From: Candidatus Micrarchaeaceae archaeon
GTDB lineage: Archaea > Micrarchaeota > Micrarchaeia > Micrarchaeales > Micrarchaeaceae
Reading direction: 5' to 3'
Assembly: GCA_027310535.1 (NCBI GenBank)
Contig: DAIDAQ010000057.1
Coordinates: forward strand, 1-17,691
DNA length: 17,691 nt
Positions within the stretch are counted from its first letter, which is position 1. Each line of letters begins with the position of its first letter. Both the position numbers and the translations under genes were made by a program. Below are positions 1 to 6,695 of this stretch, piece after piece. The notes under the pieces are model-generated. The model had not been told where the DNA came from, did no database searches, and saw nothing but the letters and a program-made list of their open reading frames with translations.

Positions 1-859
1 TCTTTATGATCTGGGAGATCGTAGTATCTGCCCCAACTTTTGTGGCCTTGCATTTGAGCAGCCCGGTTTTATTGATGGTTGCACTAATTACCTCATCGCC
101 TTCTCTCTTCTCCACAGGGATGGATTCGCCAGTAACAGCAGCCTGGTCAACCGAGGAATCACCTTCGACCACTAACCCATCAACAGGTATGCGGTCGCCT
201 GGCCTTACAATGAATATGTCACCGACAGCCATCTGTTCTATCGGCACCTGTACCTCTTCACCTTCCCTTATTACACTTGCCAACTTCGGCTGGAGGTCGA
301 GCAGCTTCCTCACAGCATCAGAGGCCCTTCCCTTCACTATTATCTCCATTACCCTGCCAAGTAGTATAAGCCCTATTATAAGGCCAGACTCTGTGAAGTA
401 AACCTCAGGGCCTGCACCTTGCACGACTTTAGGGAGGACTGCAGGGATAAAACTTATCGACTGGAGCGTAACTATCGTGCTGTAGACCCACGCCGCCGAT
501 GTACCTATCGCAATCAGGCTGTCCATGTTGGCCTGCTTGGCTTTGATTGCATCCCATGTTCCCTTGTAGAACCTCCAGCCGGCTATGAATTGTATTGGGG
601 TCGCAAAAAGGAGAAGGATGACATAGTTTGGCAGGAATGGCAGGGAAATCGGATACGCATATTCGAGCAGTGCGGTGATGCTCCCTAAGATGAGCGCAAG
701 GGCGGTCATTATTTTGAGGCTCCTGAACTCCTTCTCAGGCGCCAGAAAAGTCTTCATGTCTTCTTCATTGCAGAAGTAATATTCTATGCCCCGCCGCTCG
801 GCCTTGAAAGTAGCGGTTTTCTCGTCAACGTACATTCCGCATATAGGGTCTGTTGCCAT
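1..859 (-). CDS. Heavy-metal (Cu+-type) P1B ATPase with N-terminal YHS domain, partial
   Basis: ATP-driven export of a soft metal, most likely Cu+, across the cytoplasmic membrane. The visible 286 residues are the N-terminal part; the phosphorylation and ATP-binding domains lie beyond the left edge. Residues 4-40 form a YHS metal-binding domain (DPICGM, then YYFC). Hydrophobic segments follow at about 49-66, 76-93, 111-134 and 153-172, then the actuator domain with GRAS, PGDRIPVDG and the dephosphorylation motif TGES (242-245). The ATG at 859 directly follows the stop of the upstream zinc-knuckle-like gene, so the two are probably translationally coupled. A YHS domain in place of the usual N-terminal heavy-metal-associated domain is common in archaeal copper ATPases. 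Cu+ rather than Zn2+ is inferred, because the CPC-type membrane motif lies outside the window. Confidence 0.95.
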   Translation of the reverse strand, partial: MATDPICGMYVDEKTATFKAERRGIEYYFCNEEDMKTFLAPEKEFRSLKIMTALALILGSITALLEYAYPISLPFLPNYVILLLFATPIQFIAGWRFYKGTWDAIKAKQANMDSLIAIGTSAAWVYSTIVTLQSISFIPAVLPKVVQGAGPEVYFTESGLIIGLILLGRVMEIIVKGRASDAVRKLLDLQPKLASVIREGEEVQVPIEQMAVGDIFIVRPGDRIPVDGLVVEGDSSVDQAAVTGESIPVEKREGDEVISATINKTGLLKCKATKVGADTTISQIIK

Positions 860-1027
860 TTACACCATCCTTTTCCCCTTGCTTTCTACTGCCTCAATGG
901 AGCGCTGAGCCACTTTCAGGTTGCAACTTTCATGAGAGGAGCACCACGCAAGGCACTCGCCTGCCAGCTCTTTGCTCGTATAGTGCAGGCCACAGATGCT
1001 GCACTTGTACAGGTTCTTACCTTGCAT
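860..1027 (-). CDS. Small Cys-rich zinc-knuckle-like protein (55 aa)
   Basis: A 55-aa protein with CSICG near the N-terminus, followed by single cysteines in GEC, AWC and SCNL, a spacing typical of a small zinc- or copper-binding fold. Similar proteins sit beside copper ATPases in other archaea (from memory, not searched). I chose the ATG at 1027, which overlaps the end of the upstream YHS gene by 3 codons in another frame; a TTG at 1048 would add seven residues encoded inside the YHS gene and is less likely. The stop touches the ATPase start. It may be a metal sensor or a chaperone handing metal to the ATPase. That role is inferred only from cysteine content and position. Confidence 0.75.
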   Translation of the reverse strand: MQGKNLYKCSICGLHYTSKELAGECLAWCSSHESCNLKVAQRSIEAVESKGKRMV

Positions 1028-1151
1028 ACTTATTATAGTCACCCTCAAACTTCCGCTTGCACGACTCTGAGCAGAATATGTATTCCTTACCTTTATATAT
1101 GCTCCTGAATTTCACAGCGCTTATGTCCATTCCACATACAGGATCCTTCAT
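1017..1151 (-). CDS. Stand-alone YHS-domain metal-binding protein (44 aa)
   Basis: A complete 44-residue YHS domain: it begins MKDPVCGMDI, continues with KGKEYIFCSESC, and ends KYAR. The CGM and FCSxxC cysteines are the expected metal ligands of YHS/TRASH-type domains. The ATG at 1151 lies 9 bases after the stop of the two-helix protein, and the 3' end overlaps the next gene. It resembles the YHS domain fused to the ATPase two genes downstream (DPICGM there, DPVCGM here), so the operon carries the domain both free and fused. Likely role: cytosolic copper chaperone or sensor for the ATPase. At this length many gene callers would miss it. Confidence 0.85.
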   Translation of the reverse strand: MKDPVCGMDISAVKFRSIYKGKEYIFCSESCKRKFEGDYNKYAR

Positions 1152-1160
1152 TATATCACT

Positions 1161-1433
1161 TCACTTCAGCCTAAGCGCCCAGTTGTATACGTATGCCACT
1201 ATAACGCCCAGAGCCGCGAAGAGCACAACCATCATAGCAAGTGAGAAAACGGAAAGCTGCGCATAGGCGTATGGTTGGCTGGATTGATAGCCACCTGTGT
1301 ACCCCATCATGCCGTATGTGCCGCCGCCCATCATGCCGAGCCAAGAGAATGCTGCCACCCATCCGAGGAGGCCTATGACAGCCCCAGCAATGGCTGCGGC
1401 TTTCACGTTTATCTCTATAAAATTCCTTGCCAT
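1161..1433 (-). CDS. Small two-helix membrane protein with Met/Gly-rich loop
   Basis: 90 aa with two hydrophobic segments (about 11-33 and 60-85) joined by a loop rich in methionine, glycine and tyrosine (GMMGGGTYGMMGY). Clustered methionines outside the membrane are a known way to bind Cu+. The protein is the first gene of the tight operon leading to the YHS protein and the ATPase (9-base gap), so a role in copper capture or hand-over is plausible but inferred. The ATG at 1433 is the only good start. I do not recognise a named family with certainty; small two-helix proteins of this kind are frequent near archaeal metal ATPases. Confidence 0.75.
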   Translation of the reverse strand: MARNFIEINVKAAAIAGAVIGLLGWVAAFSWLGMMGGGTYGMMGYTGGYQSSQPYAYAQLSVFSLAMMVVLFAALGVIVAYVYNWALRLK

Positions 1434-1437
1434 GATT

Positions 1438-1593
1438 TTAACCTTCTTGCTGCAACATCAGAGCGCGCGTCCACGGCTGCCTTTGATGGGTGTCTGCCAG
1501 CGGTTGTTGCAGCGTAGGCTGCAGTTCTGCCGCTGAGACCAGTTTTCGGCTGAATTTCCCGTTCTCCTGTATGCCGAAGACATTGTGTATCAC
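1438..1593 (-). CDS. Possible small ORF upstream of the copper operon (51 aa)
   Basis: An open frame with GTG start at 1593 (or GTG at 1614) that ends 4 bases before the ATG of the two-helix gene. It is rich in glutamine and has no recognisable motif or hydrophobic segment. Position and spacing would suit a first operon gene, but two arginine codons (CGA, CGC) are uncommon in neighbouring genes, and no Shine-Dalgarno site is seen. It may equally be a long leader. Low confidence. Confidence 0.25.
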   Translation of the reverse strand: MIHNVFGIQENGKFSRKLVSAAELQPTLQQPLADTHQRQPWTRALMLQQEG

Positions 1594-1641
1594 AAGGGGC
1601 CGGGATTGTAACACTTGAATATTATTGCCCGTTAAACTTTA

Positions 1642-1648
1642 TAAGGCT
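1642..1648 (-). promoter_or_regulatory. Possible TATA box for the copper operon
   Basis: On the minus strand this reads CTTATAAAG, in the gap between the 127-aa gene and the copper operon. A start about 27 bases downstream would fall near 1618, giving a leader of about 180 bases before the ATG at 1433, or a nearly leaderless start for the small ORF beginning at 1614 or 1593. The rest of 1434-1734 shows no RNA gene or repeat. Confidence 0.4.
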
Positions 1649-1734
1649 TACCACGTACTGCCGCGCCGGCATCGCACAGCAAGCCGTTTACCTTCCCGCC
1701 GTACCGCTTCATTGAAGACTCCATGCCCGCACGC

Positions 1735-2118
1735 TCAGGCGCCGCCGCCTGCCCAGTATATCCTCCTGACAACCGCAGCGCCGCCCTCCGTAACCTGCAG
1801 GTCAACCTTGTCACCAAGCGAGAGGCATGGTTTCTCCATCATGTCGTGCTCATAGTTGAATGATATGATTCCGGAACCAGCCTTGAGCTGCGATGTGCAG
1901 TTTGACAGTCCGGTCCTTTGGTCTACGGTGCAGCCCTCATCGCTCAGCACAGATAGACCTGTGTAGACCTGCTGGTCGAGAGCTCCGCTGACCACCTTGC
2001 CATTGAAGGTGTCGAACCCTGACCCTGAAGCGCCCGCCTGCGGCAACATGTAAAGGTAGATTCCGATGGCTGCAGCAATGGCCGCCGCAATCACACCGTA
2101 TATCAAGCTTCTTTTCAT
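1735..2118 (-). CDS. Exported or membrane-anchored 127-aa protein, function unknown
   Basis: A hydrophobic N-terminal segment (residues 5-25, after MKR) serves as signal or anchor. The outer part is about 100 residues, beta-rich by eye, with three cysteines (EGC, SNC and KPC) and an HDMMEKPC stretch that could bind metal or form disulfides. It follows the helical 175-aa gene by 21 bases and so is probably the last gene of the unit started by the CPLC membrane protein. I do not recognise a family. The link to metal or redox handling rests on its neighbours and its cysteines. Confidence 0.7.
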   Translation of the reverse strand: MKRSLIYGVIAAAIAAAIGIYLYMLPQAGASGSGFDTFNGKVVSGALDQQVYTGLSVLSDEGCTVDQRTGLSNCTSQLKAGSGIISFNYEHDMMEKPCLSLGDKVDLQVTEGGAAVVRRIYWAGGGA

Positions 2119-2139
2119 CCGTGATGCCCCGCCGCAATT

Positions 2140-2667
2140 TCACTCCTTGCAGCAGTCTATTATCTTGCCTATAATACCCCTGAGCTTTCCGAACTGGTCT
2201 TGGCCGCCCCCTCCCTCGGTGAGCGCCTCTGTTGGTTTTGCCCTTGAGCCCTGGCCCAGGTTCAGGCCCCAGAAGAGCGAGTAAAGGTCGAACGCCTGCA
2301 GGAACTTCTCATTCGCCTCCTTTTTCTTTCCAGCCCCAAGATACTTGGTGCCAACCTCCATCAGCCGCATCGATGCAGCGAGAAGGTGCTTTGAAGTGCA
2401 CCACAGCTCACCCTCGGGTTGCCTTATTAGCTCCCTGAGCAGCTTGGCGCGTAGCTCCCTGATTGACTTCAGGGTATCAAGGTACCGCGCGGCGCCAGTC
2501 TTCATGGCTGTGAAGTAAAGGTGCTCCTCTATCGATATCAGGTTCATGACCGCAATGCTCAGGTCCTCAGGCGAGGAGAGATCTACGTTGTCAAGCTTGA
2601 AAGAGCCAAGCTTAGCCAAAAGCTCGTCAGCGTTGCCTATCTTTTCTTTCCCTACACCGCCTTCCAT
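2140..2667 (-). CDS. Conserved all-helical cytosolic protein (175 aa), function unknown
   Basis: Predicted to be almost wholly helical with no membrane segment. Recognisable stretches are SIEEHLYFTAMKTG, ELWCTSKHLLAASMRLMEVG and FDLYSLFWGLNLG. I recall proteins with this pattern in small-genome archaea and candidate-phyla bacteria, often beside the membrane protein seen here upstream, but know no function for them. The WCTSKHLLA segment holds a Cys and a His that could be functional. The C-terminus ends in DCCKE after a glycine-rich linker. The ATG at 2667 is one base past the stop of the CPLC gene, so the pair is almost surely co-transcribed. Confidence 0.75.
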   Translation of the reverse strand: MEGGVGKEKIGNADELLAKLGSFKLDNVDLSSPEDLSIAVMNLISIEEHLYFTAMKTGAARYLDTLKSIRELRAKLLRELIRQPEGELWCTSKHLLAASMRLMEVGTKYLGAGKKKEANEKFLQAFDLYSLFWGLNLGQGSRAKPTEALTEGGGGQDQFGKLRGIIGKIIDCCKE

Positions 2668-2668
2668 T

Positions 2669-3214
2669 TCACACCACGTAATAATTCTTTGTAATCAGCC
2701 AGAGCAGCAGCGACGCTGCAACGAGCAACCCGAGCGTGAGCAGTATGGATTGATAAGGCACCGCGGCGTTCCTCCTTCTCTTTATGTGGTTGCTAACCGG
2801 TGCGCCGATGAAGCTTATAGCGCCACCCAAAACAACGCCGAAGACTAGCCTGTTGACCCCGAGGATTGTGTTGGCCATGGTCGGCATGCCGTTGAAGAAA
2901 CCGGCAAAGTAGAATGGCAGCACTGTGGATACTATTACTGCCGCTATCACTAATGCCTGCAGGCCGGTGCTGACCTTCACCCTCTTCTTCACTATCCTGT
3001 TTATCCACAGCGCCGTAGATACAGCTAAGGCACCGAGCCAGATGCCGACTATTGTGTCGTCAACCCCGTAGTACCTTGCGATGCCGAGCCCTATCGCGGC
3101 TCCTGCCGTGCATAAAGGGCACATGGCAGACGCTGTTGGAATTGAATACGAAAGGAGCACCGCCGCCATCAGCAACGATGCGATCAGACGCAAAACACCA
3201 GCTGTAATCCGCAT
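2669..3214 (-). CDS. Polytopic membrane protein with N-terminal CPLC motif
   Basis: 181 aa. A signal-like segment (7-30) precedes CPLCTAGAAIGLGIARYYGVDD, followed by hydrophobic segments near 54-72, 86-105, 118-138 and 157-175. CPLC has the CxxC spacing of thiol redox or metal sites and lies right after the first hydrophobic segment, so probably at the outer membrane face. Similar proteins with a CPLCT start are widespread in DPANN archaea and candidate-phyla bacteria (from memory), without established function. The ATG at 3214 is preferred to a TTG at 3223 because the TATA box is about 28 bases upstream of the ATG, fitting a leaderless transcript. It heads a three-gene unit. Confidence 0.8.
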   Translation of the reverse strand: MRITAGVLRLIASLLMAAVLLSYSIPTASAMCPLCTAGAAIGLGIARYYGVDDTIVGIWLGALAVSTALWINRIVKKRVKVSTGLQALVIAAVIVSTVLPFYFAGFFNGMPTMANTILGVNRLVFGVVLGGAISFIGAPVSNHIKRRRNAAVPYQSILLTLGLLVAASLLLWLITKNYYVV

Positions 3215-3238
3215 ATTTAGCAATAGGTACTTGACAAA

Positions 3239-3245
3239 TTATAAA
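3239..3245 (-). promoter_or_regulatory. TATA box of the CPLC membrane-protein unit
   Basis: Minus strand reads TTTATAA, centred 28 bases before the ATG at 3214. The spacing implies a leaderless or nearly leaderless mRNA and decides against the TTG start at 3223. Confidence 0.65.
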
Positions 3246-3372
3246 CCTTTCTGTTTATTGCGGCCAGGCGGCCACGGACTCCTTGCATACAAGCACCGTG
3301 CGGCCATTGTGATGTTGGTTACAAGGTTTAATGCATGGGCTATGGGAGGCCGGGAAACCTGCTATCGGGAAT

Positions 3373-3381
3373 CTATAAATA
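3373..3381 (+). promoter_or_regulatory. TATA box of tRNA-Arg
   Basis: CTATAAATA is centred 28 bases before the first base of the tRNA, the classic archaeal spacing. Confidence 0.7.
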
Positions 3382-3404
3382 GGTTCAGGCAGATTCCTTT
3401 GTGA

Positions 3405-3509
3405 GGGCCCGTAGCTCAGCTTGGATAGAGCGATACCCTCCTAAGGTAGAGGTCGCGGGTTCAAATTGGCTTTTGTAATGCAAAAGTTAGGGGAATCCCG
3501 CCGGGCCCG
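3405..3509 (+). tRNA. tRNA-Arg(CCT) with a 30-nt insertion in the T loop
   Basis: Acceptor GGGCCCG (3405-3411) pairs with CGGGCCC (3502-3508), with G73 at 3509. The D arm is GCTC/GAGC. The anticodon arm is ATACC-CTCCTAA-GGTAG, anticodon CCT, with an A:G mismatch at its base. The T stem is GCGGG (3455-3459) and CCCGC (3497-3501). The T loop TTCAAAT is separated from CCCGC by 30 extra bases. Removing them restores a perfect 5-bp stem and 7-base loop, so this is read as an intron at a non-canonical position, not as a broken gene. There is no intron in the anticodon loop. No CCA is encoded. Confidence 0.9.
3467..3496 (+). other. Putative T-loop tRNA intron (30 nt)
   Basis: The insertion is 3467-3496 or, equivalently, 3466-3495, because a T occurs at both edges. 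It holds a strong hairpin, CTTTTG-TAATG-CAAAAG, extendable by T-A and two G-T pairs on the outside. Outside it TTC/GAA can pair, leaving AAAT and GGG unpaired, which is a relaxed bulge-helix-bulge suitable for the archaeal splicing endonuclease. The exact cleavage sites are inferred. Confidence 0.75.
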
Positions 3510-3520
3510 ATTGTGATAAA

Positions 3521-4555
3521 ATGGAGAGAGGAAAGAGAGTAAAGCAAGGGGCTGAACCCGTGTTCCTTGTCAAGTCGGCAAGGATAGGGGGGCTTGATTA
3601 CCTGCACATATCGCTGATAGCTCTTGTTGCAGTGCTGGTAGGCCTGGCGTATGCGCTGGCGTACTTTCAGCCCGGGATAGAGGTTAGGGCTTGCCAGTAC
3701 GGGGTTGTGAACAGCACGTGCGTAACCCCGTTGCACAACAGCACAGAGGCGCTCACCGCTGTGGGGAGGGTGCTCGCAGGCTATGCGGATTTCAACTCGT
3801 CTCTGTCTCTTCTCTCATATTATTCATACTTCAACAGGACAAAGCTCTCCTACAGTGCAAACACGAGCGAGTGGATTGCGATAGTCCCATACCGCAACCC
3901 ATTCCTCGGCAACGAGACGCTCAATGCGACCTTCGTGCTCAACGGCAACCTCACCCTGAGGCAGGCGTTTATATCAATGGCGGCGCCGAGGAGCCAAAGC
4001 AGAGACGGTGTCGTGAGCTTCGGTACAGTAGCGCTTTCAGGCAAGGTGCTGTGTAAATACTCAAAGCCGTTGCCTGTTTACTTCATAGCGGATCCGTACG
4101 TTCCTGGGTTCATAGACTCCATCAGGGAAGCACTCGGCCTCTCGTCCAAGCTTTCTGGCACAGTGAACATGAGCTATTATTTCATAGCCTCGCGGTACGC
4201 TGAGAGCAAGTACAGCGGTTTCAGCGCCTCTGAAACACAGGGGCTTGTGAGGTACCTTGCGTGTGCATCATCACAGAGGAACTTCAAGGCATTCGTCTCA
4301 AACCTCAGCATAGGCTACACAGGCAACCCACTCCCAAATTCGACGCTACGTGAGATGGTGCTTGGCTCAGGGCTTAACACGACTTCCTTCTTCTCGTGCC
4401 TGGCGAATGCAGACTCCACGCTCTCCGCACAGGCGGCACTCGTATCGTTCTACCGCGTCAGCACCGTACCATCATACATAGTAGACTGCAGATACAGTTC
4501 GATACCAGGCGTGGTAGAATCTGCGATAAACTACACGCTTGGCGAGGCGGGGTAA
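3521..4555 (+). CDS. Membrane-anchored DsbA-like thioredoxin-fold protein lacking CxxC
   Basis: 344 aa. One transmembrane anchor (about 28-49) follows a basic N-terminus, so the remainder faces outward. Residues 180-340 have the layout of a DsbA-type domain: a strand VYFIADPYVPGF (187-197) where the catalytic CxxC would sit, a helical insert, then STVPSYIVDCRY (314-325) with a likely cis-proline at 317. Since DPYVP replaces CPxC, oxidoreductase activity in the usual sense is unlikely; cysteines remain at 178, 248, 293 and 323. I count 13 N-glycosylation sequons (NxS/T) in the outer part. The fold assignment is by pattern only. It starts 11 bases after the tRNA, with no clear Shine-Dalgarno site. 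Confidence 0.6.
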   Translation: MERGKRVKQGAEPVFLVKSARIGGLDYLHISLIALVAVLVGLAYALAYFQPGIEVRACQYGVVNSTCVTPLHNSTEALTAVGRVLAGYADFNSSLSLLSYYSYFNRTKLSYSANTSEWIAIVPYRNPFLGNETLNATFVLNGNLTLRQAFISMAAPRSQSRDGVVSFGTVALSGKVLCKYSKPLPVYFIADPYVPGFIDSIREALGLSSKLSGTVNMSYYFIASRYAESKYSGFSASETQGLVRYLACASSQRNFKAFVSNLSIGYTGNPLPNSTLREMVLGSGLNTTSFFSCLANADSTLSAQAALVSFYRVSTVPSYIVDCRYSSIPGVVESAINYTLGEAG

Positions 4556-4557
4556 GG

Positions 4558-5042
4558 GTGGAACGCCGCCGCCTGATTGTTGGAATAGACGCCGGGAAGA
4601 CAGCAGCGGTAGCCTGCCTGTCGTTTGATGGCGAGCTGCTTTACGCGTCGCACAAGACCTTTGGCGGCTACGACTGGATGGTTGCGGAGTTAAGCGCGGT
4701 AGGGATATACCGAGTCTGATTGCAACCGACAAGAAGAGGCTGAACACGCTTGTGAGAAGGATCAACTCAGCTTTTAATTCAAGACTGTTCATGCCTGACA
4801 AGGACCTTCCACTGGAGCTGAAAAGGGGGCTTGGCAAAGCAGCAAACCTGAGGAACAGGCACGAACAAGATGCCTATGCAGCAGCGATAAAAGCTTATTA
4901 TAGGTATGCAAATAAGCTTAAACAGGCGGCCAGGATGCTCTCGGGTCTCAATCCGGCAGAGAGAGACCTAATCATCGCAAAGGTCATAATGAAGCACTCT
5001 GTGAGTGAAGCAATAAACAACAAAGAGGCATACAGGAGATAA
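4558..5042 (+). pseudogene. DUF460-type RuvC/RNase H-like protein, interrupted by a frameshift
   Basis: Starts at GTG 4558, two bases after the previous stop. The first frame gives LIVGIDAGKTAAVACL and DGELLYAS, matching the N-terminal strands of the RuvC-like domain of archaeal DUF460 proteins, and ends at TGA 4717-4719. The match resumes in another frame with IPSLIATDKKRLN, RLFMPDKDLP and RHEQDAYAAAIKAY, to TAA 5042. The shift lies at about 4685-4705 and corresponds to one missing base. The three acidic positions of the fold (GIDAG, ATDKK, EQDAY) survive across both frames. Full-length DUF460 proteins are much longer; this would be about 160 aa, mostly the nuclease-like domain. Both halves look little decayed, so a sequencing error or recoding is possible. 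Confidence 0.75.
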
Positions 5043-5056
5043 CTAGCAGGGATAAG

Positions 5057-5827
5057 ATGGTGACCAGGAGCAAATCCAGCAGGGCGAACATCGTAAGGCA
5101 GGAGTCAAAGTACATACGGTGCAAGATAAACTCCCTTCCAATAAAAGCGATGCTTTACGCCTTCCTTTACCTTACCTCAAAGGCAGAGCCATGCATGAGG
5201 TCGGCAAGCCAGGGCGCTCTCGCAAAGGCGAACGACTCAGTAAAGGTGCTGAAAGCAGTTAACGGGAGGCTGCGCGGCAACAGCGAGCTGGACCCATCGG
5301 AGATGTACGACATCATCAACATAACCGTTTCTTCGTACGTCAACCTTTACTACTCCATAGACAGCACTACGAGATCGGCAATACTGGACGACTGCCACAG
5401 CAGCCTGCCAAAGGAGTTGAACCTGCTGACCATGCCTGCAGTCATGATTATGAAAAACACGCCGAAGGGCCGGGTGGCCTCAGACATCAAAAGGAGCCTC
5501 TGCAAGAAGCCGCTGATCTTCCTCCAGTCGGCGATCCTTGCATCGCGCAGGATGGAATCCATTAGGGCCTCAATGTCGCTGAAGAAATCCTATGACCTTG
5601 GATCGGACAGGCTCTCTTCCTGCCTTGACCTTGTAGGAAAGCTCATAGAGAACGCCGAGCAGGGCATCGTAAAGCCAAAAGAAGATGAGGAGGAGAAGCT
5701 GAAGGTCATCAACGGCCTTGTCAGCCTCTCCCAAAAGTACGACACGCACACACTGAGCTACATAAAATCGAAGCTGGACGAGACATCATTTAATATAACT
5801 GCTGCACAGAGAGTAATCAGGCAGTAA
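5057..5827 (+). CDS. Hypothetical helical protein (256 aa)
   Basis: Not recognised. It is rich in lysine, serine and leucine, predicted mainly helical and soluble, with a charged stretch KPKEDEEEKLK near residue 200 and a basic N-terminus (RSKSSRANIVRQ). It has five scattered cysteines and no CxxC. The ATG at 5057 is 14 bases after the DUF460 stop, preceded by a weak purine-rich GCAGGGAT. The gene runs in the same direction as the DUF460 gene and ends just ahead of tRNA-Glu, so it probably shares the DUF460 transcript. Codon use matches the neighbours. Confidence 0.7.
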   Translation: MVTRSKSSRANIVRQESKYIRCKINSLPIKAMLYAFLYLTSKAEPCMRSASQGALAKANDSVKVLKAVNGRLRGNSELDPSEMYDIINITVSSYVNLYYSIDSTTRSAILDDCHSSLPKELNLLTMPAVMIMKNTPKGRVASDIKRSLCKKPLIFLQSAILASRRMESIRASMSLKKSYDLGSDRLSSCLDLVGKLIENAEQGIVKPKEDEEEKLKVINGLVSLSQKYDTHTLSYIKSKLDETSFNITAAQRVIRQ

Positions 5828-5833
5828 GAAGAG

Positions 5834-5908
5834 GCTCCGATCGTCTAGCTCGGTCAAGGACACAGCCCTCTCAAGGCTGAAACCTGGGTTCAAATCCCGG
5901 TCGGAGCA
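5834..5908 (+). tRNA. tRNA-Glu(CTC)
   Basis: Acceptor GCTCCGA/TCGGAGC with A73 at 5908; D arm GTCT/AGGAC; anticodon arm CAGCC-CTCTCAA-GGCTG, anticodon CTC; T arm CTGGG-TTCAAAT-CCCGG. No intron and no encoded CCA. It lies 6 bases after the stop of the preceding gene. Confidence 0.95.
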
Positions 5909-6066
5909 TCGCAACAATGGCACCTATAGAGGCGCTGCTTTCCGCGCAGAAATAGTCGTGGAACTTTCACTGAAAGCTATAACTGCACTAGTTGTTTTGC
6001 CACACCGTGATGCCAGTTTCTTGCGACGAGCGTTCCAAGCTCCAGGATTGATAGTTTGCATAGATC

Positions 6067-6330
6067 TCACTTTTTATATGCAAAATGTGCTGTCGCCTCG
6101 GAGAAGTCCCGGCCCATCTTTTTCTGGAGGTAGCTGACAAGTTTTGGCGGCCTGCCGTTGCAGAAGCGCGCCTTGACGACAAAACCATGGCTGCCATCAG
6201 TAACATATACTTCCTTAACCTCCTCGAAAGATATCAGCTTCCTTGCCGTCGTAGTCACGTCAGTACCACCCCTTGGGTTCAGAAGGTAAAACCTCTCAAA
6301 TGGTGGTACTTTTGTGTTTTGATGTTTCAT
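6067..6330 (-). CDS. Small Lrp/AsnC ligand-binding (RAM)-like protein (87 aa)
   Basis: The product has the alternating pattern of a stand-alone RAM domain: GTDVTTTARKLISFEEVKEVYVTDG followed by GFVVKARF and a C-terminal TAHFAYKK. In Lrp/AsnC regulators this alpha-beta domain mediates oligomerisation and effector binding; single-domain versions lack the DNA-binding part and may modulate full-length partners. The ATG at 6330 is preferred because GGGGAG precedes it by 5 bases; an upstream TTG at 6459 would add 43 residues that look like translated leader. It lies divergent from a large Lrp-like regulator at 6696, a likely partner. Confidence 0.65.
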   Translation of the reverse strand: MKHQNTKVPPFERFYLLNPRGGTDVTTTARKLISFEEVKEVYVTDGSHGFVVKARFCNGRPPKLVSYLQKKMGRDFSEATAHFAYKK

Positions 6331-6695
6331 TTTTTCTCCCCAAAAACGGGAGGTAAGGAGCCCAGCAACAATTTGTGGTGGGAACCGGGCATAAAGGCTA
6401 GCGATAGAAATCAGCCTGCGCCAAAACGCCTGTGTTACCAGACCCAACCATGTTACCAACCCGTTTCTTTATTTACTGTAAACCTCATATATATACCTTG
6501 TTCCATTAATTTTGACGAAAAGCAGCCAATTTTGCCCATAAAATCAGATTTTTTAGACAAATTTTAAAATTTCGTGAAGACTGGACAGTTTCGTGAGTTT
6601 ACAGTGGAATTAAGTTTATATAGTCTCTGTAGTTCCGCTAATCTCTGCATTTCCAGCAAGATTTTTATACCAGCCATGACGCTGATACTACTGGG
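6331..6695. promoter_or_regulatory. Divergent promoter region between two Lrp-related genes
   Basis: Holds TATA-like elements in both directions: minus-strand candidates at 6487-6495 (TATATATAT) and 6390-6397, plus-strand candidates at 6615-6622 (TTTATATA) and 6662-6670 (TTTTTATAC). Two direct-repeat pairs stand out: TGTTACCA at 6433-6440 and 6451-6458 (18-base step), and TTTCGTGA at 6570-6577 and 6589-6596 (19-base step). Steps near two helical turns suit binding of a regulator oligomer on one DNA face. No gene seen here. Confidence 0.5.
6336..6341 (-). promoter_or_regulatory. Shine-Dalgarno site deciding the start at 6330
   Basis: Minus strand GGGGAG, 5 bases before the ATG. It is one of the few clear Shine-Dalgarno sites in this window, where many genes look leaderless. 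Confidence 0.6.

Noticed and set aside
6331..6459. N-terminal extension of the RAM-like gene from TTG 6459
   Set aside because: The extra 43 residues look like translated leader, and a strong Shine-Dalgarno site marks the ATG at 6330.
6085..6567. 160-aa plus-strand ORF
   Set aside because: Antisense to the RAM-like gene and its promoters; composition is not protein-like.
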